A stretch of DNA of 64,000 nucleotides from positions 806,001 to 870,000 of the forward strand of contig CAWEWH010000007.1 in NCBI GenBank assembly GCA_963812775.1, given 5' to 3'. Position numbers and translations under genes: made by a program. The stretch is from CAWEWH01 sp963812775 (GTDB lineage: Bacteria; Pseudomonadota; Alphaproteobacteria; Rhizobiales; Beijerinckiaceae). Within the stretch, counting starts at the first letter, position 1; each line of letters starts with the position of its first letter. Shown piece by piece: positions 9,102 to 18,536 of the stretch. The notes beneath the pieces were generated by a model that worked only from the letters and a program-made list of their open reading frames with translations, had not been told where the DNA came from and did no database searches.

Positions 9102-9952
9102 GAAACCGAGCCGTCCGAAGCGTGCCCGAAGAGGAACAGTCGAAGTCGATCCGCTGCGGCGACCGTCCGCGGCTCATCGAGGATCAAGGTGGCTCCGGCC
9201 TCGACCGCAATGCCGGCAAGTCCCGCAGCCGCGGCCCGCACGACCGTGCGCGGACCTACGGCTGGAAGGTCGACCCGCAAGTCCTGACCAGCTTTGGCTC
9301 CCTTCACCAGCACCCCGCGGCGATCCTTCCCGCCTCGACCCATGAGCCGCTTTGCTCGCTTGAGCATGGCGTCGGTGCCTTCCGGTCCTTCGACGGCGAT
9401 GACGCGAGACCCGACAATCACGGCGGCCTGGCCCACATCGAACGGCGAAAGGGCCGAAAGCAGCGAGAAACCACGGGCGATGGTGGTCACCGTCTCCGCT
9501 GTCGGCGCGATGGTGCCGAGCAAACCCGGCCGAGCCAGGAGTTCGGGCGCAAGCGTGCCGATCTGACCGACCGTGAAACCTCGCTCTTCCAGGAGCCGAA
9601 CGACGGCACTAAGCAACCGGTCGTCACCCGACGCCATCAGTTCGGCAAGGTGCTGCCGGTTGCGGTAGGCCGAGAAGGCGCCGAGCACGGCAAGCGGATT
9701 GGGCCGGGTGACCGAGCCGGCCAGAACGACGGTGGCCGGTTTCCAATTCGCCAGAGTTGTTAGCACGCTTTCTATGTCCAGGAGATCGGCAGTGCCGTCG
9801 CTCAGCCTCCCAACGCGGCGATCGACAAAACCGCGAAACGAGAGGAGGCGCACGCTTCGACCTCGGCTTCTCAGGCTTTGATACAAGGTCAACGGTAGGT
9901 TGCCGCCGCCGGCCAGGATGGCGACGGGGCCCTCGCCTGCCGCCGCCGTCAC
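9098..9952 (-). CDS. lpxI: UDP-2,3-diacylglucosamine pyrophosphatase LpxI
   Basis: 284 aa, the DUF1009 family enzyme that replaces LpxH in alphaproteobacteria. It hydrolyses UDP-2,3-diacylglucosamine to lipid X and UMP. Typical segments are GPVAILAGGGNLPL, FRGFVDRR, VLAGSVTRPNPLAVLGAF, VGSRVIAVEGPEGTDAML and the C-terminal ATLILDEPRTV. The start is a GTG at 9952, one base after the lpxA stop. The stop overlaps the lpxB start. Position between lpxA and lpxB supplies the step between them in the pathway. Confidence 0.93.
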   Translation of the reverse strand: MTAAAGEGPVAILAGGGNLPLTLYQSLRSRGRSVRLLSFRGFVDRRVGRLSDGTADLLDIESVLTTLANWKPATVVLAGSVTRPNPLAVLGAFSAYRNRQHLAELMASGDDRLLSAVVRLLEERGFTVGQIGTLAPELLARPGLLGTIAPTAETVTTIARGFSLLSALSPFDVGQAAVIVGSRVIAVEGPEGTDAMLKRAKRLMGRGGKDRRGVLVKGAKAGQDLRVDLPAVGPRTVVRAAAAGLAGIAVEAGATLILDEPRTVAAADRLRLFLFGHASDGSVS

Positions 9953-9953
9953 C

Positions 9954-10763
9954 TCAGACCTCGTGGCTGTCGCGGGGAATGCACAACGCTCGGTCGCCGC
10001 CGGCGCGAATGAAGTCGAGAATTTCGTGGACGATCGGGTGTTTTTCGAACTCGCCTGCCACGTCCTCGACGCGCTCCTTCAGAGTCCCCTCGTCGGCAAA
10101 GAGGAGACGGTAGGCGCGACGCAGGGTGTGGATGTCGTCACGGGTAAAGCCGCGCCGCTTCAAACCGACGATGTTGAGACCCGCGAGGTGGGCGCGGTTA
10201 CCGAGCGCCATGCCGTAGGGGATGAGGTCGTTCTCGACGCCCGACAGTCCGCCCACAAAGGCATGATCACCAATGCGCACGAATTGCTGTACGGCGCAGC
10301 CGCCGCCAAGGATGACATAATTGCCGATGCGGCAGTGTCCGGCCAGCATGGTGTTGTTGGCGAGAATCGAATGGTGACCCACACGGCAGTCGTGCGCCAC
10401 GTGCGCGTTGGCCATGAACAGGCAATCGTCGCCAACTGCCGTCTCCATTCCGCCTCCTTCTGTCCCGGGATTCATGGTGACCCCTTCGCGGATGGTGCAG
10501 CGAGCGCCGATGCTGAGCGTCGACGATTTACCCTTGTATTTCAAGTCCTGCGGTTGATGGCCGATCGAGGCGTGCGGGAAGATGCGCGTGCCAGTGCCGA
10601 TCGTTGTGCGGCCTACGACCACCGCGTGACTGATGAGCTCCACATCGTCGCCGAGCGAGACATGGCGGCCAACCATGCAAAAAGGGCCGATCGTCACGCG
10701 CGTGCCGATTTCGGCTTCGCGCTCGACGACGGCGGTCGCGTGAATTGAAGGAGCGACCGTCAC
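9954..10763 (-). CDS. lpxA: UDP-N-acetylglucosamine acyltransferase LpxA
   Basis: About 269 aa. It catalyses the first lipid A step, transferring a 3-hydroxyacyl chain from ACP to UDP-GlcNAc. Hexapeptide repeats forming a left-handed beta helix run from IHATAVVEREAEIG to about residue 190. The catalytic-His region is NAHVAHDCRVGHH, and the C-terminal helical domain carries LRRAYRLLFADEGTLKERV. The GTG start at 10763 overlaps the fabZ stop as GTGA. The frame is open further upstream but that part shadows fabZ. Confidence 0.95.
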   Translation of the reverse strand: MTVAPSIHATAVVEREAEIGTRVTIGPFCMVGRHVSLGDDVELISHAVVVGRTTIGTGTRIFPHASIGHQPQDLKYKGKSSTLSIGARCTIREGVTMNPGTEGGGMETAVGDDCLFMANAHVAHDCRVGHHSILANNTMLAGHCRIGNYVILGGGCAVQQFVRIGDHAFVGGLSGVENDLIPYGMALGNRAHLAGLNIVGLKRRGFTRDDIHTLRRAYRLLFADEGTLKERVEDVAGEFEKHPIVHEILDFIRAGGDRALCIPRDSHEV

Positions 10764-11224
10764 TCGACCACCAGCATGGCGCTCACCTCGGCCTCGGCGA
10801 CGACAATGCCATTGACCTTCGCCTCGCCGCGATACCACCACATGGTGCGCCGATTGTTGAGCTTCTTCATGTGGTACTCGACGATGTCGCCGGGCTGCAC
10901 CGGCTTGCGGAACTTCGCCTTGTCGATCGTCATGAAATAGACCTCCTTGGGACGCGCCTTTTGAGCGAGCTTGGAGGCGACGCACATGGCGCCGGCGGTT
11001 TGCGCCATACCTTCGATGATCAGCACGCCTGGGAATAGTGGCCGTGTCGGAAAATGGCCCTGGAACTGCGGTTCATTGAAGGTGACATTCTTGATCCCGA
11101 TACAGGAATTGTCGCCGTCGATCTCGATGATCCGGTCCACGAGAAGGAACGGATATCGGTGCGGCAAATAGGTCATGATTTTCACGATGTCGGCACTATC
11201 GAGACGCGTTGGTGCATCGCTCAT
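10760..11224 (-). CDS. fabZ: 3-hydroxyacyl-ACP dehydratase FabZ
   Basis: 154 aa hot-dog-fold enzyme that dehydrates 3-hydroxyacyl-ACP in fatty acid synthesis and competes with LpxA for the same substrate. Core motifs are LPHRYPFLLVDRIIEID and the active-site loop GHFPTRPLFPGVLIIEGMAQ. The start at 11224 (MSDAPTRLDS) has GGGAG eight bases upstream. A longer open frame lacks both homology and a ribosome site. It sits between lpxD and lpxA in the common order. Confidence 0.95.
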   Translation of the reverse strand: MSDAPTRLDSADIVKIMTYLPHRYPFLLVDRIIEIDGDNSCIGIKNVTFNEPQFQGHFPTRPLFPGVLIIEGMAQTAGAMCVASKLAQKARPKEVYFMTIDKAKFRKPVQPGDIVEYHMKKLNNRRTMWWYRGEAKVNGIVVAEAEVSAMLVVE

Positions 11225-11262
11225 CGAAGTGACTCCCGCCGAACTCCGCGACCGATCATTCG

Positions 11263-12333
11263 TCAGCCCTCCGCGTGATCGTTTGGCGCGCCCCCGCGCT
11301 TGCCGGTTCTCGCCCAGTTCGTGACCAGCTGCATCTCCCGGAACCATTCCCGCAGCGGTTTTGCGGGGGATCCTCCCCAGCGCACGCCAGGCGGCACATC
11401 GGATGCGACGTTGCTCGATCCGGCAATCTGCGCGCCTTGACCGATGGTCACGTGGCCGACGACACCGACTTGGCCGCCAATGACAACGAAGTCCTCCAGC
11501 GTGGCGCTGCCGGAGATGCCCACCTGCGCAACGATAACGCAGTGCCGACCGATGACCACGTTGTGGCCGATCTGCACCAAATTGTCGATCTTGGTCCCCT
11601 CGCCGATCATGGTGTCGCGACTTGCCCCGCGATCGATGGTGGTGTTGGCGCCGATCTCAACGTCGTCCTGGATGATGACGCGGCCGATCTGCGGAATCTT
11701 GAGGTGGCCGTGGATGCCCATCGCAAAGCCGAAGCCATCTTGGCCGATACGCGCGCCCGTATGGATGATGACGCCGTTCCCAAGCAGCGCGTTGCTCACC
11801 ACGCTGCCCGGTCCGATGAAACAACCTCGGCCGATGCGCACGTCCGGACCGATCACGGCATTGGCCGCTATCACCGTTCCATGGCCGATTTCGGCGCGCG
11901 GGCCCACAACGGAACCGGGATCGACGACGACGCCGTCCTCGAGACGGGCCTCCGGATGCACCAGGGCTGCTGCCGCGACGCAGGTCGCTTCGAAGGAGGA
12001 GCCCGGGCGCTGCGCGCTGGGAAACATTTGCCCAAGCACTCGAGCGAAGGCACGGTAGGGATCCGGCGTCACCAGAGCGACTGTCTTCGGCGGCACCCGC
12101 GGCGCAAACCGCTTGGCAACGAAACAGGCGGCCGCCCGGGTCGAGGCGAGGGCCTCGGCATAGCGCGGGTTGTCCATATAGGCGATGTCGGAAGGGCCCG
12201 CATATTCAATGGGTGAGGCCCCACGGATCACTCGGGCGGCATCCGCGCCGGTTGGGATAGGCGCCTGCACCAGGGCGGCGATCTCGGCAATTGTGGGCGT
12301 CCCGGCTCGCGGGAAGAAAACTGGATCTGCCAT
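11263..12333 (-). CDS. lpxD: UDP-3-O-(3-hydroxyacyl)glucosamine N-acyltransferase LpxD
   Basis: 356 aa, full length. It adds the second hydroxyacyl chain, N-linked, in lipid A synthesis. An N-terminal uridine-binding domain (residues about 1-110, with SPIEYAGPSDIAYMDNPRYAEAL) is followed by hexapeptide repeats. The catalytic-His region is in DGFGFAMGIHGHLKIPQIG. The C terminus carries SNVASDVPPGVRWGGSPAKPLREWFREM. It is 38 bp before fabZ and about 100 bp after bamA in the same direction. Confidence 0.95.
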   Translation of the reverse strand: MADPVFFPRAGTPTIAEIAALVQAPIPTGADAARVIRGASPIEYAGPSDIAYMDNPRYAEALASTRAAACFVAKRFAPRVPPKTVALVTPDPYRAFARVLGQMFPSAQRPGSSFEATCVAAAALVHPEARLEDGVVVDPGSVVGPRAEIGHGTVIAANAVIGPDVRIGRGCFIGPGSVVSNALLGNGVIIHTGARIGQDGFGFAMGIHGHLKIPQIGRVIIQDDVEIGANTTIDRGASRDTMIGEGTKIDNLVQIGHNVVIGRHCVIVAQVGISGSATLEDFVVIGGQVGVVGHVTIGQGAQIAGSSNVASDVPPGVRWGGSPAKPLREWFREMQLVTNWARTGKRGGAPNDHAEG

Positions 12334-12438
12334 CGCCCCCTTGCTGCCGCGTAACCCGCGTCAGATCAATACAGAAGGCGGTTTTTCACCGGAAGCCAAG
12401 CGGGGGCGGCCTGTAACCCCTTGGCCCGCCGCAATAAG

Positions 12439-14895
12439 TCAGAACTTGGCGCCGCCGGAGAAGCGGAAGGCCTGGGTCCTGTCGAGGTCTCCCTTTGAGG
12501 TGGCGATGGCGTAGTCGAAGCGGATCGGACCCATTGGCGACGCCCATAGGACGCTGGCGCCGACTGACGAGCGGATGGATTTGTCATCCTTTACGGCGAC
12601 GCATTCGGGCTGCACGTTCGGATTGCCGCAATCGAATGTGCCGTTGAAGTTGAGGTCGAAGACGCGCCGTCCTTTGTAGCCGAAGAGGGTGCCAGCGTCG
12701 GCGAACACCGCCCCCCTCAGGCCGATTTCGCGCGGCAGGCCAAGGATCGGAAACTGGGCCTCGATGCTGCCCCCGATATAGGTCGTGCCGCCGATGGCGT
12801 TGGTGCGTGGGTCGCCGTTGAGGTCGCGCGGACCGATGCCACCCGACGCGAAGCCTCGCACCAGCGAGGGCCCCAGATTGAAGTGATCGATAAGCCTCAG
12901 ATCGCTGCCACCGAAGCCCATGATATGTCCGGCCTGCAGCCGCGCGACGCCAACCACGTCCTCGAACCAGGGGAGTTCGTGGTAGTAGCGCATATCGGTG
13001 GCGGCCCGGAAGAAACGCGAATCTCCGCCGAGGCCTGCAATGTCCGGGCGGAAATCGGCGTAGAAGCCGTTGCGCGGTTCCTTGTTGTTGTCGAGGGTAT
13101 TGTAAGCGAACGTCATCCCGACCAGCGACGTGATCGTCGAGCCGGCCGCTTCCTTGATGGCCACCGATGCTTCGCCGTCGAAGGCGCAGTTCGGGAAAAG
13201 CGCGGTGCCGTCGGGATTGAGCGCCGTGTAGCCGGGCAGCGGAACGGTGCAATCGTTGAACGGTTGCTTGAAGGTGTTCGGGACCTTGAGCCGGGTTTGG
13301 TAAAGGGAGTAGCGAACCAACGCGCCGAAATTCTCGGTGATAGAGAAGCCCGCCCGCAACGTCCCGCCGTTGACCCGCGTCTCATAGCGCCCGTAGGCCG
13401 TGTTGTCGGTAAATTTAGCGAAGAGGTCGACGCCCACGGCAAGCCGTTGGTCGAGGAAATACGGCTCTGTGAAAGAGAACTCAACGCCTCGCGATCGCTG
13501 ACCCAGCGTGGAAGCGACGCGAACATAGTGACCACGACCAAGAAAGTTGGTTTCCGAGACCGACACTTCGCCGATGAAGCCGTCTTGTGTCGAGTAACCG
13601 CCACCGAGGGAGAAGGCGCCCGTCGGCTGATCTTCCACGTCGATGTTCAGAATCACACGATCAGGCGTTGAGCCGGGCTCGTTGCTGAACCGCACACGTT
13701 TGAAATAGCCGAGATTGTTGAGGCGACGCTCGGCGCGATCGATCAACACCTTGTTGTAGGCATCCCCTTCTTCGAGATCGAGTTCGCGGCGGATGACGTA
13801 GTCACGGGTGCGGATATTGCCGCGCAGCACGATCCGCTCGACGTAGACCCGCGGCCCTTCCTCCACGATGAACGTCAAGCTCACGGTGTAGGTTGCTTGA
13901 TCGCGCGAGCCGGTCGGCCGAACCTGCGCGAAAGCGTAGCCTTTCGACACCACCTCGGTGGTCATCGCCGTGACCGACCGCTCCACCGCTTCTGCGTTGT
14001 AGACATCGCCGGGCGCCGTGCGCAGGTGCCGGCGCAGGCTGTCGGCCGGAATGTCGGAGATTCGCGACTCGACCTGGACGGCGCCGACGCGGTACAGCTG
14101 CCCCTCTTCGATCGTGATGGTGACGATCCAGCCCGTGCGGCCCGGGTCGAAAACGGCATTGGTCGAGACGATGTTGAAGTCGGCATAGCCGTTCTTCAGG
14201 TAGAAGCGGCGGATGAGCTCTTCGTCAGCCGCAATGCGATCAGGATCGTAAACGTCGGAGGTCTTCAAGAACGACAGAAGGTTCATTTCCGTCGTCGTCA
14301 TCAGCCGGCGCAGCCGATACGCCGAGAACGAGTTGTTGCCAACAAAGTTGATTTCCCGCACGCCGGTCTTGTCGCCCTCATCGATCGTGAAGACGAGGTC
14401 GACGCGCTCATTCGGCAGCGAGACGATTCGATAGGACACCTTCGCCAAGCCGCGACCGGAACGTTTGTAGACATCGATGATGCGGTCAACGTCCGTCTGC
14501 ACGGTCTGCGGATTGAAGGCACCTCGATCCTTGCTGAGCACCTCGCCCACGAGGACTTCCTTGGTCACCCGGCGATTGCCTTCGAACACGACGCGGTTGA
14601 TGACCTCATTCTCGCGCACCGCCACGACGATCGCCCCGCCGGCGCCGGCCGTGACCCGCACGTCCGCGAACAGCCCCGTGCCCACGAGCTGATTTCGAAT
14701 GTCGTCGAGAGACCCCGCCCCGCGGCCCGAGACGTAGGAGCGAATCGTATCGGCATCGACGCGCCGATTGCCTTGGACGATGACAGTCTGCGCTTGGGCC
14801 ACGCCGATGCCGGCGAGCGCCAAGAAGGCCGAGGCCAACCAAACTCGGAGGCTCCTTGCCGCCATCGCCGAGCCGCCCGCACCAGTCAAAGCCAT
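12439..14895 (-). CDS. bamA: Outer membrane protein assembly factor BamA
   Basis: 818 aa. The core Omp85 insertase that folds beta-barrel proteins into the outer membrane. A signal peptide ends ALAGIGVAQAQ. POTRA repeats follow (QTVIVQGNRRVDADTIRSY, VINRVVFEGNRRVTKEVL, VREINFVGNNSFS and others). The C-terminal 16-strand barrel ends in Phe (FRFSGGAKF), as outer-membrane barrels do. The start at 14895 (MALTGAGG) has GGGGAG five bases upstream. The frame is open to 15066 without homology. A start at the later MAARSLRV would also leave the signal peptide intact. Confidence 0.95.
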   Translation of the reverse strand: MALTGAGGSAMAARSLRVWLASAFLALAGIGVAQAQTVIVQGNRRVDADTIRSYVSGRGAGSLDDIRNQLVGTGLFADVRVTAGAGGAIVVAVRENEVINRVVFEGNRRVTKEVLVGEVLSKDRGAFNPQTVQTDVDRIIDVYKRSGRGLAKVSYRIVSLPNERVDLVFTIDEGDKTGVREINFVGNNSFSAYRLRRLMTTTEMNLLSFLKTSDVYDPDRIAADEELIRRFYLKNGYADFNIVSTNAVFDPGRTGWIVTITIEEGQLYRVGAVQVESRISDIPADSLRRHLRTAPGDVYNAEAVERSVTAMTTEVVSKGYAFAQVRPTGSRDQATYTVSLTFIVEEGPRVYVERIVLRGNIRTRDYVIRRELDLEEGDAYNKVLIDRAERRLNNLGYFKRVRFSNEPGSTPDRVILNIDVEDQPTGAFSLGGGYSTQDGFIGEVSVSETNFLGRGHYVRVASTLGQRSRGVEFSFTEPYFLDQRLAVGVDLFAKFTDNTAYGRYETRVNGGTLRAGFSITENFGALVRYSLYQTRLKVPNTFKQPFNDCTVPLPGYTALNPDGTALFPNCAFDGEASVAIKEAAGSTITSLVGMTFAYNTLDNNKEPRNGFYADFRPDIAGLGGDSRFFRAATDMRYYHELPWFEDVVGVARLQAGHIMGFGGSDLRLIDHFNLGPSLVRGFASGGIGPRDLNGDPRTNAIGGTTYIGGSIEAQFPILGLPREIGLRGAVFADAGTLFGYKGRRVFDLNFNGTFDCGNPNVQPECVAVKDDKSIRSSVGASVLWASPMGPIRFDYAIATSKGDLDRTQAFRFSGGAKF

Positions 14896-15046
14896 CAAAA
14901 CTCCCCGCCCTCTGTCGTCTTTTTCTCTTCCCACGCGGGAATGGTGTCGAAAGTATGAGCCAAGGGCGCTTCTACCCATTTTGCCCCCCCCAAGCAAACG
15001 TCCAACACCTTGGAAACTGGCTTTTTTCAGGGGCGTGGCGTCAGGG

Positions 15047-16474
15047 TCACGATGCGCCGAAGCCAAACGAGGCTTTGAGGTGAAGAAGGTCGTTCCAGGT
15101 CACGAAAATCATCAGAAGACCCACAATCGCGAGGCCAACGCGAAACCCGTATTCCTGGACCCGTTCGCTGAGAGGTCGGCCCCTGATGGCTTCGATGAGA
15201 TAGAACAGAAGGTGACCGCCATCAAGGAGCGGGATGGGCACCAGGTTGATTAGCCCAATGGAGACCGAAAGGATGGCTGCCAGGTTGATCAACCCGGACA
15301 GACCCCCGGTGTCGGCAACCTGTTTCGAGACCTGAGCGATACGAATCGGGCCGGACAATTGATCAGTGGATTCGCGGCCAGCGAAGAGCTTGGCGACGTA
15401 TTCATAGGTCCGCGTGACGATGAACCAGGTATCGTGGACGCCGAAACAAATCGAATCGATGACGCCATAGGTCACGTGCTTGGATTGAACCGGCATTCCC
15501 TGAATGCCTAGCCGCCCCACACGCTTCTTGCCGGCACTGGTCGTCATCTCCTGCGGTTGGGGAATGGCGGCAAGATCGACCTTGCGGCCTTGGCGCTCCA
15601 CCACGATAGAGATCCGATCGCCGGCGCGGTCGCCGACGAGCCGTTGAACATCCGTGAAGGATGCAACAGGAGACCCTTCGATGGATACGATGAGGTCGCC
15701 GGGCTCAAATCCGGCAGCCTGTGCGGCGCTGTCTGGCAGAACTCGCTCGACACGCGGAGCGATATTGTCAATGCCCAAATCGCCGATGCGTTGTCTGCCA
15801 AGCGGCGTTGCGATCTCGCGCTGCTGAGGGGTCGCCTTCAGCTCGATCCTGCGACCATCGCGCTCGATGGCCACGATGATCGGGTCCTCCGCCCGGCCGC
15901 TTACGATGCGTTGCACATCGCTAAAGCTGTCGACGGCTGAACCATCGACCGCGAGGATGACATCTCCCGGTTTGATGCCCGCCGCCTGCGCGGCGCTGTT
16001 GGGGACGACGAACTCGACCCGCGGGGCGGTAACGTTGCGGCCGAAGAAGTAGACGATAGCCGAGAAGATGACGACGGCGAGGATGAAGTTCGCAATGGGC
16101 CCCGCAGCGACAATGGCCGAGCGCTGCCCGACGGACTTGTGGTAGAAGCTGCCCTGCCTTTCCTTGTCCGACATATGCGCCATGGCGTCGAAGTCGGGCG
16201 TGCTTGCACCGTCGGCATCGCCGGCGAATTTGACGTAGCCGCCGAGCGGGATAGCGGCGATCCGCCAGTGTGTCCCGTGGCGATCCGTCCAGCCCAAAAG
16301 CTCCTGTCCGAAGCCGATGGAGAAGACCTTGACGTCGACCCCACACAAGCGGCCGATGAGGAAGTGGCCCAACTCGTGGACAAAGACCACGATGGTCAAG
16401 ACGAACAAGAACGAAACCATCATACCGGCAATCCACCAGACACTGCCGGTTAGCGAAAAGAGAAAATCCAACAT
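15047..16474 (-). CDS. rseP: RIP metalloprotease RseP (MmpA) with two near-identical PDZ domains
   Basis: 475-aa inner-membrane site-2 protease that cuts transmembrane substrates such as anti-sigma factors. Zinc motif HELGH is at residues 33-37 in the first helix. The second conserved motif NLVPIPLLDGGH lies near the C terminus. Between them are two PDZ units, residues about 151-235 and 240-324. They are strikingly alike: both contain DSAAQAAG- or NSAAQAAG-like, KPGD/EPGD, SFxDVQR and ERxGR stretches. This looks like a recent internal duplication. It lies 27 bp after dxr and about 150 bp before bamA. Confidence 0.95.
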   Translation of the reverse strand: MLDFLFSLTGSVWWIAGMMVSFLFVLTIVVFVHELGHFLIGRLCGVDVKVFSIGFGQELLGWTDRHGTHWRIAAIPLGGYVKFAGDADGASTPDFDAMAHMSDKERQGSFYHKSVGQRSAIVAAGPIANFILAVVIFSAIVYFFGRNVTAPRVEFVVPNSAAQAAGIKPGDVILAVDGSAVDSFSDVQRIVSGRAEDPIIVAIERDGRRIELKATPQQREIATPLGRQRIGDLGIDNIAPRVERVLPDSAAQAAGFEPGDLIVSIEGSPVASFTDVQRLVGDRAGDRISIVVERQGRKVDLAAIPQPQEMTTSAGKKRVGRLGIQGMPVQSKHVTYGVIDSICFGVHDTWFIVTRTYEYVAKLFAGRESTDQLSGPIRIAQVSKQVADTGGLSGLINLAAILSVSIGLINLVPIPLLDGGHLLFYLIEAIRGRPLSERVQEYGFRVGLAIVGLLMIFVTWNDLLHLKASFGFGAS

Positions 16475-16501
16475 GTCACCTCGCCGGTCTGGCGATCCCC
16501 T

Positions 16502-17687
16502 CTAGCTTGCTGCCATCGCCACGCGCGGCAGGAGGTCCTCCGCCGCGCGCCTGGCATCTTCATCGACCGACAGAGCCTCTGCGACGCTGTCAGGCGCCTG
16601 CAGCCGTTTGCCGGAGAACTCATCGCAGACACGGCCTACGATCTCGGTGATCGCCGTGAAGCTGATGCGGCAATTCAAAAAGGCTCCTACCGCGATTTCG
16701 TTGGCCGCATTCAGCACGGTTGGCAGAGCGCCCCCAGCACTGAGCACAGATTGTGCCAACTTGAGTGCGGGAAAACGCGCCAAATCTGGCGGCTCGAACG
16801 TCAACGCGGCGATCGAGGCAAGATCGAGGCGGCGCACCGCGAGCTTAAGCCGGTCACCAAGACCGAGGCAGTGGCTTATGGGCACCCGCATGTCCGGCAA
16901 AGCGAGGCAAGCTGTCACTGCTCCGTCCCAAAAGGACACGAGACCGTGGACGATTGATTGCGGATGAACCACAACGTGCAATTTTTCCGATCCTAAGCCG
17001 AAAAGATGATGTGCTTCAATAAGTTCGAGGCCTTTATTCATCAAGGTCGCCGAATCGATCGTGATTTTCGCGCCCATGGAGTAGGTCGGATGGACGAGGG
17101 CATCCTCGCGCGTTGCGCGGGCAATGGCGTCGGCCGTCCACGTCCTAAAGGGGCCTCCGGATGCCGTAATGGTCATGCGCTCGACGGCTTCCGGTGGATT
17201 GCCGCCGAGAGCTTGAGCCAAGGCATTGTGCTCGGAGTCCATCGGCAGCACCGTGACGCCTTTCGCTCTGGCGTCGCGCATGAAACTGACGCCGGCCGAG
17301 ACCAGCGATTCCTTGTTCGCAAGCGCGATACGGCGCCCAGCCTTCAGAGCGGCGTGGGTCGGTGCCAGCCCGGCCGTGCCGACGATGGCCGCTACGACGA
17401 TGTCGCAGTCGCGGTCGACGGCCTCTATGACCGCCTGCTGGCCGGCGCCGTGAGCGATCCCTGACCCGGCCAATGCGGTGGCAAGCGCCTTGTGGGCAGC
17501 CGGCGTCGCGAGCGCGGCGAAATCGGCGCGGACCGCCTTCGCGACCTTAGCCAGCGCCTCAGCGTCGCTGCCTCCCACCACTGCGCAAACCCTGAAATCG
17601 ATCAGGATGCTGCGCGATGACATCAAGCGTCGAACGGCCGATAGAGCCGGTGGCGCCCAAGAGGGTGATGTGGGTGAAACTGCTCAT
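16502..17687 (-). CDS. dxr: 1-deoxy-D-xylulose 5-phosphate reductoisomerase, frameshifted near the 5' end
   Basis: Dxr makes 2-C-methyl-D-erythritol 4-phosphate in the MEP isoprenoid pathway. The start at 17687 encodes MSSFTHITLLGATGSIGRST, containing the NADPH-binding GATGSIG. After HPDRF the frame breaks and homology resumes as RVCAVVGGSDAEALAKV, then ALANKESLVSAG, DSEHNALAQAL, TASGGPFR and the C terminus at 16502. One extra base in the AAA at 17595-17597 (plus strand) explains the shift. Removing it gives about 394 aa, the usual length. The open frame from 17626 alone misses the nucleotide-binding motif. Confidence 0.9.
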
Positions 17688-17706
17688 CGCCCGGCGTCAG
17701 CTCCCG

Positions 17707-18536
17707 TCATTCGGCCGTCAGTGCGGCGCGAGTAAGCAAACCAAGACCAGCGAACAAGGATACGGCCCAAAAGCCGTCTAGACGATCCATGAACCCCCCG
17801 TGCCCCGGAATGAGATTGCTGAAATCCTTCACGCCCCATCGCCGCTTGAAGGCGGATTCGCCAAGATCGCCGATCTGAGCCGCCACAGACGCGATGGCGC
17901 CGGCGGCAATGATCCTGCCGCCGTTATCTCCGCCCCAAAACGCCAAGGCCACGGCATATCCAGCGCAACTCCCGCCAACACGCCCCCGATGAACCCGGAC
18001 CAAGTCTTTTTCGGACTCACCTGGGGCCACAATTTAGGTCCACCGATCCCTCGTCCCGCAAAATAGCCCGCCACATCCGTGGCCCATACGACGGCGAACA
18101 TCCAGAGAATTCCGCCTAACCCCCAATGCGGGTGCTCACGCACCAATACCGGAGCGATGGCCAACACGGCCGCGTAGGCGATGCCGCAGGCGGCCCAGAG
18201 CCTTTCCCGACCGCTCGTTGACAGTGCCGCGCCGAGCGCCGCGACGGCTGCCAAGGCAAGCGCCGCGCCGACGCTCCAGAATAGCGTCACAAGGGCGACA
18301 AGGAAAACGCTGGCCGCCAGCACGATACGTAGGGCGAGCTGCGCCGATGCGCGCACGATGGTCAGCCACTCGAAGGCAACCGCAGCGCCCCCCACGCCCC
18401 ACACGATCGCGAAGAACACGCCGCCAACGTAGGCGCTCGCCAAGGCGAGCAGGCCAAGCGCGACGGCTGACACGACGCGAAGGACAAGCTCGGACTGCCC
18501 TAGCGCGGAACTCAGCGGTGGCGGCGGATTGGTCAC
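17707..18536 (-). CDS. cdsA: Phosphatidate cytidylyltransferase CdsA, frameshifted near the 3' end
   Basis: CdsA makes CDP-diacylglycerol, the branch point of phospholipid synthesis. It is a multi-helix inner-membrane protein. The GTG start at 18536 (VTNPPPPLSSALGQ) overlaps the uppS stop as GTGA. Homology runs through ATDVAGYFAGRGIGGPKLWPQVSPKKTWSGF to GVLAGVAL, then continues in another frame as GYAVALAFWGG and DLGESAFKRRWGVKDFSNLIPGHGGFMDRLDG. That last part holds the family signature. One base appears missing near 17960 (CC where CCC is expected on the plus strand). Confidence 0.9.
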
